Assembly: GCA_002256145.1 (NCBI GenBank)
Contig: NKIP01000003.1
Coordinates: 62,001-126,000, forward strand
DNA length: 64,000 bases
Reading direction: 5' to 3'
From: Comamonadaceae bacterium PBBC1
GTDB taxonomy: Bacteria; Pseudomonadota; Gammaproteobacteria; Burkholderiales; Burkholderiaceae_C
Each line of letters begins with the position of its first letter. The first letter of the stretch is position 1. The notes under the pieces were generated by a model. It made no database searches. It saw nothing but the letters and a program-made list of their open reading frames with translations, and was not told the origin of the DNA. Positions 21,905 through 36,746 of this stretch are shown here, piece after piece. The translations under genes and the position numbers were made by a program.

Positions 21905-24829
21905 ATGCGTTTACTTCATCACCACCACCTGGACACACAGCGTGTCAAAAGCCAGTTCGCCAAGCTGGAAAAAGCGATTGCGCGTGACGACTTCAAAAGC
22001 CCGAACCTGAAAAAGTTGAGCCCAACGCCGTATTGGCGTTTCAAGCTGGATCAGAGCAACCGTTTGTTGGTGCAATTTGCGCGCTACAACAACGAGACGG
22101 TGTGTTTGGCGCTGGAGGTCATTCACCAACACGACTACGCCAACGCCCGGTTTTTGCGCGGAGCCAGCTTGCAGTGGGACCAAATCGATGTGGACGACGA
22201 TGCAAGCGGCGAACAAGGCGACCCTGGGCGCGATGACGCTGCGCAGACGCTGCGTTATGTGCACCCGGTGTGCAGCGAAATTCATGTGCTCGACAAGGTG
22301 CTGAGTTTTGACGACACGCAGCAAGCGGTGTTTGACACCCCCGCGCCTCTGGTGCTGGTGGGTTCGGCGGGATCGGGCAAGACGGCCTTGACGCTTGAGA
22401 AACTGCGCCAAGCACATGGGCGGGTGCTGTATGTGACGCAGTCTGCCTTTTTGGCGCAAAGCGCACGCGCCATTTATTTTGCGCACGGCTTCGAGGCGCA
22501 GGGGCAAGAACCCGAATTTTTGAGCTATCGGGAGTTCATGGAAACCTTGCATGTTCCGGCTGGGCGTGAGCTTGATTTTTCGGCTTTCGGTGCTTGGTTT
22601 GAACGTTATCGCAGTGCCGCCAAACAAGCCACGGGCGGGCTTGACGCGCACGCTTTGTTTGAGGAGTTTCGTGGCGTGATTTCGAGCCGGGCCGAGGGTG
22701 TGCTCAGTCGCGAGAGTTATCTGGCCTTGGGCGTGCGCCAGTCTTTGCTGGCCCCCGCGCAACGTGCGGCCGTGTTTGATTTGTTTGAAAAGTACCGCTC
22801 TTGGCTGGCCGGATCGGGGCTTTTTGACCTGAATTTGTTGGCCCACGATTGGTTGCCCAAAGCCCAGCCAACTTATGACTTCATGGTGGTCGACGAGGTG
22901 CAGGATTTGACGAGTGTGCAACTCGCACTGCTGCTCAAGACACTGGCCAAGCCCGGGCAGTTTTTGTTGTGTGGCGATTCCAACCAGATTGTTCACCCGA
23001 ACTTTTTCTCTTGGGCCGCTGTCAAGACTTTGTTTTGGCAAGACGAATCCCTGGCCCATTCGCAAACGATTTCTGTTTTGAAAGCCAACTTCCGCAATGG
23101 CCAGGCGGTGACGCATTTGGCCAATCGTTTGCTCAAAATCAAGCATGCGCGGTTTGGCTCCATTGACCGGGAAACCAACTTTTTGGTTCAGGCCACGGCA
23201 CAAGCCAGTGGCACCGTTCAATTGCTGGCCGACAAAGAGGCGACGCGGCGCGAGCTCAACCTCAAGACGCGGGGGTCCACGCAGTTTGCTGTGTTGGTGC
23301 TGCGCGACGAAGACAAGGCGGCGGTGCGCCAACAGTTCCAGACGCCGCTGGTGTTTTCTGTGCACGAGGCCAAGGGACTGGAATACAGCAACGTGATTTT
23401 GGTCGACATGGTGTCGGGCCAGCGCCAGGCGTTTGCAGAGATCGCCCAAGGGGTGCAGGCCAGTGATCTGACAGGCGACACACTCGATTACAGCCGTGCG
23501 CGTGACAAGACCGATCGGTCTTTGGAGTTGTTCAAGTTTTACGTGAACGCCTTGTATGTCGCGCTCACCCGCGCTGTGGATCAGTTGCTGTTGGTGGAGT
23601 CGGACACGGCCCACCCCTTGCTGCAGTTGCTGGACTTGCGCACCCAAGACGCGCTGAATTTGGCGTCCACACAAACGTCGAGCCAACAAGAATGGGCGGC
23701 CGAGGCGCGCAGACTGGAGTTGCAAGGCAAACAAGAGCAGGCCGAGGCCATTCGGCAAACCATGCTCAAAACGCAAAAACCCAGTTGGCCCATTTGGGAT
23801 GAGACCGCGCTGCAAGAGCTGTTGCCCAAAGCGCTGTTGCCCGGTCAGATTTCCAACAAACCCCGCCAAGCTTTGCTGGACTATGCCTTGTGGCATGGTC
23901 AATCGGGCTGGGTTCATGACTTGGTGGGGGCCAGCAACTTTGAGCCAGCCAAACAAATCGGCCAAGCGATCTGGGCCTCACAAGGCAAGCTCCCCGTGCC
24001 GCGCGCAAGGCACGAGGGGGCCGCCCAATACCTTGCCCAACAGGAGGCTGATCGCCGTGATGCGTGGCGCTTTTTGGTGAAGAAAGCCACAGCCTTGGCC
24101 GAGCGCCAGCGTCAGCCTTATGCGTCTCGGGGGTTCAAGGAGGTCTTGCGCCAATGCGATCAGTTCGGGGTGGATCACCGCACCTATTTCAACACCACGC
24201 CCTTGATGCTGGCCGCTGAGTGCGGCAATGTGGCTTTGGTGCAGGCCTTGCTGGAGCGCGGGGCTGACCCCATGACTCAAGACCATTACGGCCACCGTGC
24301 ATGGGCCTATGCCTTGGCGCGTTTTTTGGATGATCCTGAGCACAAAGCGCACCAGCTGGATGTGCTTTACCCGCTGCTGTCACCTGCGGTGATGGATGTG
24401 CAAACCGATGGCAAATTGGTGCGCTTGGAGCGCCACCAAGGCGAGTACTGGTTGCTGACGGTGATGCTGACCAGCTACAAAAAGTTTTTTTCACAGTTGC
24501 TGCCCGATGCACAGGTCGAGCGCAATATCAAAGGCTTTTGTGCCGACCATCTGATGCGTCACATGGACCGTTTGCCCGACAGCGTCCTGCCGCCCAGACG
24601 TCGCACCCGCACTTACATCAACTCGGTCTTGGCGCGCGCCGAAGTCAACAGCAACTACCAACCCAGCCGCCAACTTTGGCTTCGCACGCGAAACGGTTAC
24701 TACGTCATCAACCCCGCCTTGCAACTGCGCGCACACAGCACCAAGCCGTGGATCACTTGGCATGAGTGGCTGAACCAGCCGCTGGTGTTGGCAGGCTGCG
24801 GCATTCGGCTACAAGCGCCTGCAGATTGA
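21905..24829 (+). CDS. RelE-like toxin / UvrD-like helicase / ankyrin fusion protein
   Basis: 974 residues from the ATG at 21905; a GTG at 21887 is also possible. Residues about 1-88 resemble a RelE/ParE-type toxin fold (VKSQFAKLEKAIARDDF, YWRFKLDQSNRLLVQFAR, LEVIHQHDY). An SF1/UvrD helicase follows: Walker A GSAGSGKT (about 153-160), Walker B MVVDEVQDLT (about 327-336), motif VHEAKGLEY (about 486-494), and motif VI in VNALYVALTRA. Residues about 770-815 contain an ankyrin unit (TTPLMLAAECGNVALVQALL, then ERGADP). No antitoxin gene lies next to it. It might act as a DNA- or RNA-damage-triggered defence protein, but its function is unknown to me. Confidence 0.8.
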   Translation: MRLLHHHHLDTQRVKSQFAKLEKAIARDDFKSPNLKKLSPTPYWRFKLDQSNRLLVQFARYNNETVCLALEVIHQHDYANARFLRGASLQWDQIDVDDDASGEQGDPGRDDAAQTLRYVHPVCSEIHVLDKVLSFDDTQQAVFDTPAPLVLVGSAGSGKTALTLEKLRQAHGRVLYVTQSAFLAQSARAIYFAHGFEAQGQEPEFLSYREFMETLHVPAGRELDFSAFGAWFERYRSAAKQATGGLDAHALFEEFRGVISSRAEGVLSRESYLALGVRQSLLAPAQRAAVFDLFEKYRSWLAGSGLFDLNLLAHDWLPKAQPTYDFMVVDEVQDLTSVQLALLLKTLAKPGQFLLCGDSNQIVHPNFFSWAAVKTLFWQDESLAHSQTISVLKANFRNGQAVTHLANRLLKIKHARFGSIDRETNFLVQATAQASGTVQLLADKEATRRELNLKTRGSTQFAVLVLRDEDKAAVRQQFQTPLVFSVHEAKGLEYSNVILVDMVSGQRQAFAEIAQGVQASDLTGDTLDYSRARDKTDRSLELFKFYVNALYVALTRAVDQLLLVESDTAHPLLQLLDLRTQDALNLASTQTSSQQEWAAEARRLELQGKQEQAEAIRQTMLKTQKPSWPIWDETALQELLPKALLPGQISNKPRQALLDYALWHGQSGWVHDLVGASNFEPAKQIGQAIWASQGKLPVPRARHEGAAQYLAQQEADRRDAWRFLVKKATALAERQRQPYASRGFKEVLRQCDQFGVDHRTYFNTTPLMLAAECGNVALVQALLERGADPMTQDHYGHRAWAYALARFLDDPEHKAHQLDVLYPLLSPAVMDVQTDGKLVRLERHQGEYWLLTVMLTSYKKFFSQLLPDAQVERNIKGFCADHLMRHMDRLPDSVLPPRRRTRTYINSVLARAEVNSNYQPSRQLWLRTRNGYYVINPALQLRAHSTKPWITWHEWLNQPLVLAGCGIRLQAPAD

Positions 24830-24845
24830 CCGGGGTGCAGCGCAT

Positions 24846-24888
24846 CGCCCGCAACGCGTTGGCTTGAATGAAGTTGCGGCGCAGCTCG
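24846..24888 (-). pseudogene. Duplicated gyrB 3' end, fragment 3
   Basis: Forty-three bases resemble gyrB 28482-28524 with about eight mismatches, in the same orientation (core CGCCCGCAACGCGTTG and ATGAAGTTGCGGCGC). It is more degraded than fragment 1 and lies just after the helicase gene. Confidence 0.7.
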
Positions 24889-24909
24889 CCACACTGGGTG
24901 CCGATTTGC

Positions 24910-24987
24910 TCACGCGCACAAGGCCACTTTGCCGCCCAGGCGCGACAGCACTTCAGCGGCCAAGTCAGGGTGGCGTGTGCTGGGCAA
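24910..24987 (-). pseudogene. Possible 3' end fragment of an unidentified gene
   Basis: On the minus strand 25 codons read LPSTRHPDLAAEVLSRLGGK and VALCA, then TGA. The residue pattern looks like the end of a real protein, but no upstream part is present and I cannot name the source. It sits between the gyrB fragment and the REP array. Confidence 0.35.
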
Positions 24988-24991
24988 CTTC

Positions 24992-25448
24992 AAGGTCGGC
25001 AGCTTTAGCTCCGACATGGGTGCTTGTGCGAAGGTTTCATGTCGGGGCTAAAGCCGCCGACCTACGAGGGATCGGGCCGCATACCTTGTGCCTTGCCAGG
25101 AAGCGGGGATATTTGTCTTTGTAGGTCGGCAGCTTTAGCTCCGACATGGGTGCTTGTGCGAAGGTTTCATGTCGGGGCTAAAGCCGCCGACCTACGAGGG
25201 ATCGGGCCGCATACCTTGTGCCTTGCCAGGAAGCGGGGTGATTTGTAGGTCGGCAGCTTTAGCTCCGACATGGGTGCTTGTGCGAAGGTTTCATGTCGGG
25301 GCTGAAGCCTCCGACCTACGAGGGATCGGGTCGTAGACCGGTGCCTTGCCAGGACGCGGGGATATTTGTCTTTGTAGGTCGGCAGCTTTAGCTCCGACAT
25401 GGGTGGTTGTGCGAAGGTTTCATGTCGGGGCTGAAGCCGCCGACCTAC
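24992..25448. repeat. Tandem array of four REP family A units
   Basis: Four units start at about 24992, 25121, 25245 and 25374 (period 124-130). Each has an inverted repeat with outer arms GTAGGTCGGCAGCTTTAGCT and its near complement AAGCCGCCGACCTAC, an inner CGACATG/CATGTCG, and a conserved linker containing ATCGGGCCGCATACC in the first two. Units 1 and 2 are almost identical. The rest of the gap 24830-25543 holds two gene-end fragments and no gene. Confidence 0.92.
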
Positions 25449-25543
25449 AACTGAACCGCACGCAAGGGAAGGATTTTTCGCAGGGCGAAGGTCCCATGCC
25501 GCGCCAGTTGAATCACACGCTGCCGTCATGGCCGCCTGCGGGA

Positions 25544-28240
<2,697 letters not shown>

Positions 28241-28261
28241 GGTGTCGGGCAGCTTAGAATT

Positions 28262-28350
28262 GCAGCACTAGCCTTGGGACACGTTGGCGAAAGCTCCCCC
28301 CGAGGACAGATGAAGTCTGAAAAGCCCGCCTTGTGCGGGCTTTTTCTTTT
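28262..28350 (+). ncRNA. Candidate small RNA ending in an intrinsic terminator
   Basis: This short intergenic stretch has no ORF, contains a C-run CTCCCCCCGAGGACAG region and ends in a strong terminator hairpin, transcribed rightward. No gene upstream on the plus strand needs this terminator, since its neighbours read leftward, so an independent short transcript is plausible. I do not recognise a known RNA family. The remaining bases up to the gyrB stop (28351-28463) show nothing I can name. Confidence 0.4.
28321..28350 (+). terminator. Rho-independent terminator
   Basis: AAAGCCCGC-CTTGT-GCGGGCTTT, a perfect 9-base stem with a 5-base loop followed by TTCTTTT. Confidence 0.8.
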
Positions 28351-28463
28351 GGATGTGCCCATGGTAGGGTCATTCAACAACATGGTCTCTAGCCTCCCTG
28401 ACCCAAACTGAAGCCCACCCGGCTCTGTGGCCGTTGATGATGTGACTTCAGCAGTTCACCCAC

Positions 28464-32260
<3,797 letters not shown>

Positions 32261-32410
32261 GGGTCTACCTTTGGTGTTGTTTCAGCCCACGAACGCACAA
32301 AGCGGTCCGGGCAGTGCAATAAAGCGCATTTTCTCTTTTTTTGGCTGCAAAACGGCTAAAAACTGCTCAGAACCTTGTAAATCACAGGAGATCATGGCCT
32401 GGAGCGGCAT

Positions 32411-33811
32411 TCAGCCTTTGAGCGTTTGTTCCAGAACGTGCAGTTGCTGGTTCAGCTCGGTCATTTGCAAGCGTTCGGCGCTGATTTTGCGCACCGCATG
32501 CAGCACCGTGGTGTGGTCGCGTCCGCCAAACAGCTCACCAATTTCGGGCAGGCTCTTTTGGGTCATTTCCTTGGCCAGGTACATGGCAATCTGGCGCGGG
32601 CGGGCAATGCTGGCCGGGCGCTTTTTGCTGTACATGTCGGCGACCTTGATCTTGTAGTAGTCGGCCACCGTTTTCTGGATGTTCTCGACGCTGATCTGGC
32701 GGTTTTGAATGGAGAGCAGGTCGCGCAGGGCGTCGCGGGCCAGCTGAATGGAGATTTCTTTTTGGTTAAAGCGCGAATAAGCGAGGATTTTGCGCAGGGC
32801 GCCTTCGAGCTCACGCACGTTGGAGCGCACGTTTTTGGCCACAAAAAACGCCACCTCTTCGGGCATTTCGCTGCCTTCGCTGATGGCTTTGTTGATCAAA
32901 ATGGCCACCCGCATCTCCAACTCGGGCGGCTCCATGGCCACCGTCAGGCCCGAATCAAAGCGCGAAACCAGACGCTCATGGATGTCGGCCAGTCCCTTGG
33001 GATAAGTGTCGCTGGTCATCACAATGTGTGACTTTTTGGCCAACAGGGCTTCAAAGGCGTTGAAGAATTCTTCTTGCGTGCGGTCTTTGTTGGCAAAGAA
33101 TTGCACATCGTCGATCAGCAGCAAATCGAGCGAGTGGTAGTGGTACTTGAACTCGTCAAAAGTCTTGCGCTGATAGGCTTTAACCACATCCGACACAAAC
33201 TGTTCAGCGTGGATGTACAAAACTTTGGCTTCGGGGCGCTCGGCCAGCAGTTTGTTGCCGATGGCATGCATCAAGTGGGTCTTGCCCAAACCCACGCCAC
33301 CGTAGATGAACAGGGGGTTGTAAAGCTGCCCGGGTGAGCCCGAAACGTGCATGGCGGCGGCCCTGGCCATGCGGTTGGCGGTGCCCTCGACCAGGTTGTC
33401 AAAGGTCAAGGCGGTGTTGAGTCGACTGCGGAAGGTGTTGGTGACCGGCTCCTCCACGACCGGTGTGGGCTCAGGCCGGACATCCATGGACGATGGCGTG
33501 GACGCGCGAGCAGGTCTGATGCCACCTTCACGAGGAGTAATCACTAACTCAATTTGAACAGGATGACCCTGAAGACTTTCGAGTGTGGCCGACAAACGAC
33601 CGGCGTATTGGGCACGAACCCAGTCGAGTTTGAAGCGGTTGGCAACAAACAATGTCACCTTTTGTTGGTCGTCGGAGACCTGTGCAGTCAGGGGTTTGAT
33701 CCAGGTATTGAACTGCTGCTCGGGCATCTCGCGTGACAGCTCGTCACAGCAGGTTTGCCACAGCGCTTGTCCGACATCGGACTGAAATTCTGGGGGGGTT
33801 CCCTCGGACAT
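32411..33811 (-). CDS. dnaA: Chromosomal replication initiator DnaA
   Basis: 466 residues. Domain I begins [20 protein letters not shown]. The AAA+ domain III carries [16 protein letters not shown] (Walker A) and [13 protein letters not shown] (Walker B). Domain IV carries the DnaA signature [15 protein letters not shown], which binds DnaA boxes. The start at 33811 is followed upstream by the putative origin. dnaA, dnaN and gyrB run left while rpmH runs right, the standard layout around a betaproteobacterial origin. Confidence 0.98.
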   Translation of the reverse strand: MSEGTPPEFQSDVGQALWQTCCDELSREMPEQQFNTWIKPLTAQVSDDQQKVTLFVANRFKLDWVRAQYAGRLSATLESLQGHPVQIELVITPREGGIRPARASTPSSMDVRPEPTPVVEEPVTNTFRSRLNTALTFDNLVEGTANRMARAAAMHVSGSPGQLYNPLFIYGGVGLGKTHLMHAIGNKLLAERPEAKVLYIHAEQFVSDVVKAYQRKTFDEFKYHYHSLDLLLIDDVQFFANKDRTQEEFFNAFEALLAKKSHIVMTSDTYPKGLADIHERLVSRFDSGLTVAMEPPELEMRVAILINKAISEGSEMPEEVAFFVAKNVRSNVRELEGALRKILAYSRFNQKEISIQLARDALRDLLSIQNRQISVENIQKTVADYYKIKVADMYSKKRPASIARPRQIAMYLAKEMTQKSLPEIGELFGGRDHTTVLHAVRKISAERLQMTELNQQLHVLEQTLKG

Positions 33812-34053
33812 GTTGATCTTGTTTTTTTGTGGACAGTAGGGATCTGGGGCAATGGGATATGAAGGCTTATCAAGAGCTTATCCACATGCCGAAACGAACC
33901 GGGAGGGCGATCATAAACTACATCGGCCCATTTGATCCACCCTCACAACACTTGGGTCAAAATTCACCGCGATTTGCCTAGCTTGTGAAAGTTTGCGATA
34001 ATCTTGGGTTTCGCCCAAAGCTGATTCATGGCATTGGGCACAAAGGAAGAGTT
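33812..34053. other. oriC: Putative replication origin region between dnaA and rpmH
   Basis: A 242-base intergenic region between the divergently read dnaA and rpmH. It holds a perfect DnaA box TTATCCACA at 33878-33886 and weaker candidates: TGTGGACAG at 33828-33836 (two mismatches on the complementary strand) and TTGATCCAC near 33932. Only one perfect box is visible, so the full origin may extend elsewhere. Gene order strongly supports the placement. Confidence 0.65.
33974..34002 (+). promoter_or_regulatory. Probable sigma70 promoter of rpmH
   Basis: TTGCCT (33974-33979) and GATAAT (33997-34002) are separated by 17 bases, about 52 bases before the rpmH start. Confidence 0.6.
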
Positions 34054-34188
34054 ATGAAACGCACCTACCAACCATCCAAGACACGTCGCGCCCGTACACA
34101 CGGTTTTCTGGTTCGCATGAAAACCCGTGGTGGCCGTGCCGTGATCAACGCACGCCGCGCCAAGGGCCGCAAGCGTCTGGCTGTCTAA
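34054..34188 (+). CDS. rpmH: 50S ribosomal protein L34
   Basis: 44 residues beginning [18 protein letters not shown] and ending GRKRLAV. It is the very basic, short L34 protein of the large ribosomal subunit. An AAAGGAAGAG ribosome-binding region precedes the ATG. It is followed 67 bases later by rnpA, the conserved rpmH-rnpA-yidD-yidC-mnmE order. Confidence 0.98.
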   Translation: MKRTYQPSKTRRARTHGFLVRMKTRGGRAVINARRAKGRKRLAV

Positions 34189-34255
34189 TGTCCGCACAAC
34201 CGTCTGGCAGTAACCCGTTGTTGCTGCAGGCGGTTGAAGCTGGGGCCAGGCCACC

Positions 34256-34693
34256 GTGCAGCGTCTAAAAACACGCCCACAATTTCAGGCCACCCTGGCT
34301 GGCGGCACAGTCTCGCGCACGGCGCATTTTGCGTTGCATCGCTTGAATTTGGCTGCCTTGACAGACACCTCTTTGGCTCAAGCCGATCAAGTCGGGCCTG
34401 CACCTTCACCGGAGCAGGCCCTTTTTGACTTGGCCGATGTCTGGCTAGGTGCCATGGTGCCCAAACGCTGGGCTCGCCGCGCGGTCACGCGCAATGCCAT
34501 CAAGCGCCAGATTTACAACGTCAGTGAGCACTTTGGTGATCGTTTGCCCCTGGCTGCCCATGTGGTTCGCTTGCGCACGGGTTTTGACCGCAAACAGTTC
34601 ATCAGCGCCAGCTCCGAACCGCTGAAGTTGGCGGTGCGCCAAGAGCTTTTGCAGTTGTTCGAGCGTGCCATCACCCCCAAAGGCCAACCATGA
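34256..34693 (+). CDS. rnpA: Ribonuclease P protein component
   Basis: 145 residues from a GTG at 34256. RnpA assists the RNase P RNA in trimming tRNA 5' leaders. The RNR-motif region reads PKRWARRAVTRNAIKRQIYN, with a preceding FALHRLNLAAL. No ATG is available in a suitable place, so GTG is accepted. The end overlaps the yidD start. Confidence 0.95.
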   Translation: MQRLKTRPQFQATLAGGTVSRTAHFALHRLNLAALTDTSLAQADQVGPAPSPEQALFDLADVWLGAMVPKRWARRAVTRNAIKRQIYNVSEHFGDRLPLAAHVVRLRTGFDRKQFISASSEPLKLAVRQELLQLFERAITPKGQP

Positions 34694-34962
34694 TGCAGCG
34701 TTTGTTGATGTTGTTGGTTCGTGGCTACCGCTTGCTGCTGAGTCCTTGGCTGGGTTCGTCTTGCCGCTTTGAGCCCACTTGCTCGGCGTATGCCCTGCAG
34801 GCCCTGGAAACGCATGGCGCTGCAGCAGGCACTTACATGACGGTGCACCGACTGATGCGTTGCCAACCTTGGTGCCAAGGCGGGCACGACCCCATTCCAG
34901 AGCAGGCCCCCCGCCTGTTCACGGCTTTGTTTTCCCCTACTTCGTCAAAGAAGCCTTCATGA
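34690..34962 (+). CDS. yidD: Membrane protein insertion efficiency factor YidD
   Basis: A 90-residue small protein with an N-terminal amphipathic membrane-associated helix (LLMLLVRGYRLLLSPWLG) and the signature SSCRFEPTCSAYALQALETH. It helps YidC insert membrane proteins. It overlaps both rnpA (ATGA) and yidC (ATGA), so the three are translationally coupled. Confidence 0.95.
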   Translation: MMQRLLMLLVRGYRLLLSPWLGSSCRFEPTCSAYALQALETHGAAAGTYMTVHRLMRCQPWCQGGHDPIPEQAPRLFTALFSPTSSKKPS

Positions 34963-36650
34963 ACGATATCCGCCGCACCATCCTCTGGGTGATTTTTGGT
35001 TTCTCCATGGTTCTGCTTTGGGATCAATGGCAGGTCTACAACGGCCGACCTGCCACTTTCTTCCCCAAGCCTGTGCCTGCTTCAGCGCCTGCTTCGGCAG
35101 CATCGGCTCCGGCCGCAGCTGCGGCTGTGCAGGGTGTCCCGGCGGCCACCACGAGCGTTGCATCGCCAGGTCAAGTGCCTGTGAGTGCAGGTGCGTCATC
35201 GCCGGTCAACAGTGAAAAAATCGAGGTCAGCACCGACGTGCTCAAGCTCAGCTTTGACACCGAAGGCGGTAACCTGGTGCGCAGCGAGTTCACCAAACAC
35301 AATGATTTTGTGGACACGACCAAGCCTTTTGTCTTTCTGGACCAAAGCGGCACCCGCGTTTACAACGCCCAGACCGGCTTGATTGGTGGCAATTTCCCCA
35401 CCCACAAAACGCTGATGCGCTTCAGCGGTGAAAAAAGCCTGAAAGACGGTCAAGACCAATTGACATTGCGCTTCGAATCTGAAGCTCTGAATGGCGTGAA
35501 ACTGGTCAAAACCTACACCCTCAACCGAGGCAGTTACGCGATTGGCGTCAAACACGAGGTGATCAACACGGGCACAAGCACAGTGTCGCCACAGCTGTAC
35601 TTGCAGTTGGTACGTGATGGCAACAAACCCGCTGGCGAATCTTCGTTCTATTCCACCTTTACTGGCCCTGCGGTCTACACAGAGGCCAAGAAATACCACA
35701 AGGTCGAGTTCAGCGACATCGAAAAGAACAAGGCTGAAATCGACAAAACATCGCCCAACGGCTATGTGGCCATGGTGCAGCACTACTTTGCAACAGCTTG
35801 GCTGCTGACGGATGGCATTCAGCGCGAAAACTTTGTGCGCAAGGTGGACACCAATTTGTATGCTGTGGGCATGATCACGCCTTTGGCCGATCTGGCCCCA
35901 GGCCAGTCCAAAACACTGGACGCCCGTTTGTTTACCGGCCCACAAGAAGAAAAAGTGCTTGAAGCCCTGGCCCCAGGTTTGGACTTGGTCAAAGATTACG
36001 GCTGGCTGGCCATGCTGTCCAAGCCTTTGTACTGGTTGCTCGACAAGCTGTTCAGTTTCATTCAGAACTGGGGTTGGTCGATTGTGGCGCTGGTGCTTTT
36101 GCTCAAGATTGCTTTTTATTGGCTCAATGCCAAGGCGTATTCGAGCATGGCCAAAATGAAAGCCATCAACCCCAAGATCATGGAAATGCGCGAACGCCTG
36201 AAAAACGATCCGCAAAAAATGCAGCAAGAGATGATGAAGATCTACCGCGAAGAAAAGGTCAACCCCATGGGTGGCTGCTTCCCGATCATGATTCAGATCC
36301 CGGTGTTCATTGCTTTGTACTGGGTGCTTTTGTCCAGTGTCGAGATGCGCAACGCGCCTTGGGTTCTCTGGATCCACGACTTGTCGGCACCCGATCCGTT
36401 TTTCATCTTGCCTTTGGTCATGACTCTGACGACTTTGCTGCAAACGGCCCTGAACCCCGCGCCACCAGACCCAATGCAAGCCAAGCTGATGTGGATCATG
36501 CCCCTGGTGTTCTCGGTGATGTTCTTCTTCTTCCCCGCAGGCCTGGTGCTGTACTGGATCACGAACAACATTTTGTCAATCGCCCAACAGTGGGTCATCA
36601 ACACCCGCATGGGCGTGCCGCCACAGTTCAACTTGCCCAAGTTCAAGTAA
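34959..36650 (+). CDS. yidC: Membrane protein insertase YidC
   Basis: 563 residues from the ATG at 34959 (MNDIRRTILWVIFGFSMVLL). It has an N-terminal membrane segment, an Ala/Pro/Ser-rich linker (about 35-80), the periplasmic beta-supersandwich domain up to about residue 350, and the conserved five-helix insertase core (NWGWSIVALVLLLKIAFYWL; NPMGGCFPIMIQIPVFIALY; GLVLYWITNNILS). It inserts and folds inner-membrane proteins with or without SecYEG. A terminator follows. Confidence 0.97.
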   Translation: MNDIRRTILWVIFGFSMVLLWDQWQVYNGRPATFFPKPVPASAPASAASAPAAAAAVQGVPAATTSVASPGQVPVSAGASSPVNSEKIEVSTDVLKLSFDTEGGNLVRSEFTKHNDFVDTTKPFVFLDQSGTRVYNAQTGLIGGNFPTHKTLMRFSGEKSLKDGQDQLTLRFESEALNGVKLVKTYTLNRGSYAIGVKHEVINTGTSTVSPQLYLQLVRDGNKPAGESSFYSTFTGPAVYTEAKKYHKVEFSDIEKNKAEIDKTSPNGYVAMVQHYFATAWLLTDGIQRENFVRKVDTNLYAVGMITPLADLAPGQSKTLDARLFTGPQEEKVLEALAPGLDLVKDYGWLAMLSKPLYWLLDKLFSFIQNWGWSIVALVLLLKIAFYWLNAKAYSSMAKMKAINPKIMEMRERLKNDPQKMQQEMMKIYREEKVNPMGGCFPIMIQIPVFIALYWVLLSSVEMRNAPWVLWIHDLSAPDPFFILPLVMTLTTLLQTALNPAPPDPMQAKLMWIMPLVFSVMFFFFPAGLVLYWITNNILSIAQQWVINTRMGVPPQFNLPKFK

Positions 36651-36664
36651 AACCTGTCGACTCA

Positions 36665-36690
36665 AAAGGCCGCGAAAGCGGCCTTTTTTT
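36665..36690 (+). terminator. Terminator after yidC
   Basis: AAAGGCCGC-GAAA-GCGGCCTTT followed by a T-run. The stem is 9 bases with a stable GNRA-type loop. mnmE starts 57 bases further on. Confidence 0.88.
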
Positions 36691-36746
36691 GGCCTTGACC
36701 TGTGGCCGCTTTTCACCCAACCCCTTTTTGTGATGGACCACTGACC

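Noticed and set aside
21911-23965. Very long open frame (684 codons) on the minus strand
   Set aside because: It is antisense to the helicase gene, which has clear Walker and SF1 motifs. The frame is a shadow of high-GC codon use and shows no recognisable domains.
24992-25448. Regularly spaced repeats that could suggest a CRISPR array
   Set aside because: Whole 124-130-base units including their linkers are repeated, so there are no unique spacers. Each unit is a large palindrome, and no cas genes are nearby. It is a REP array.
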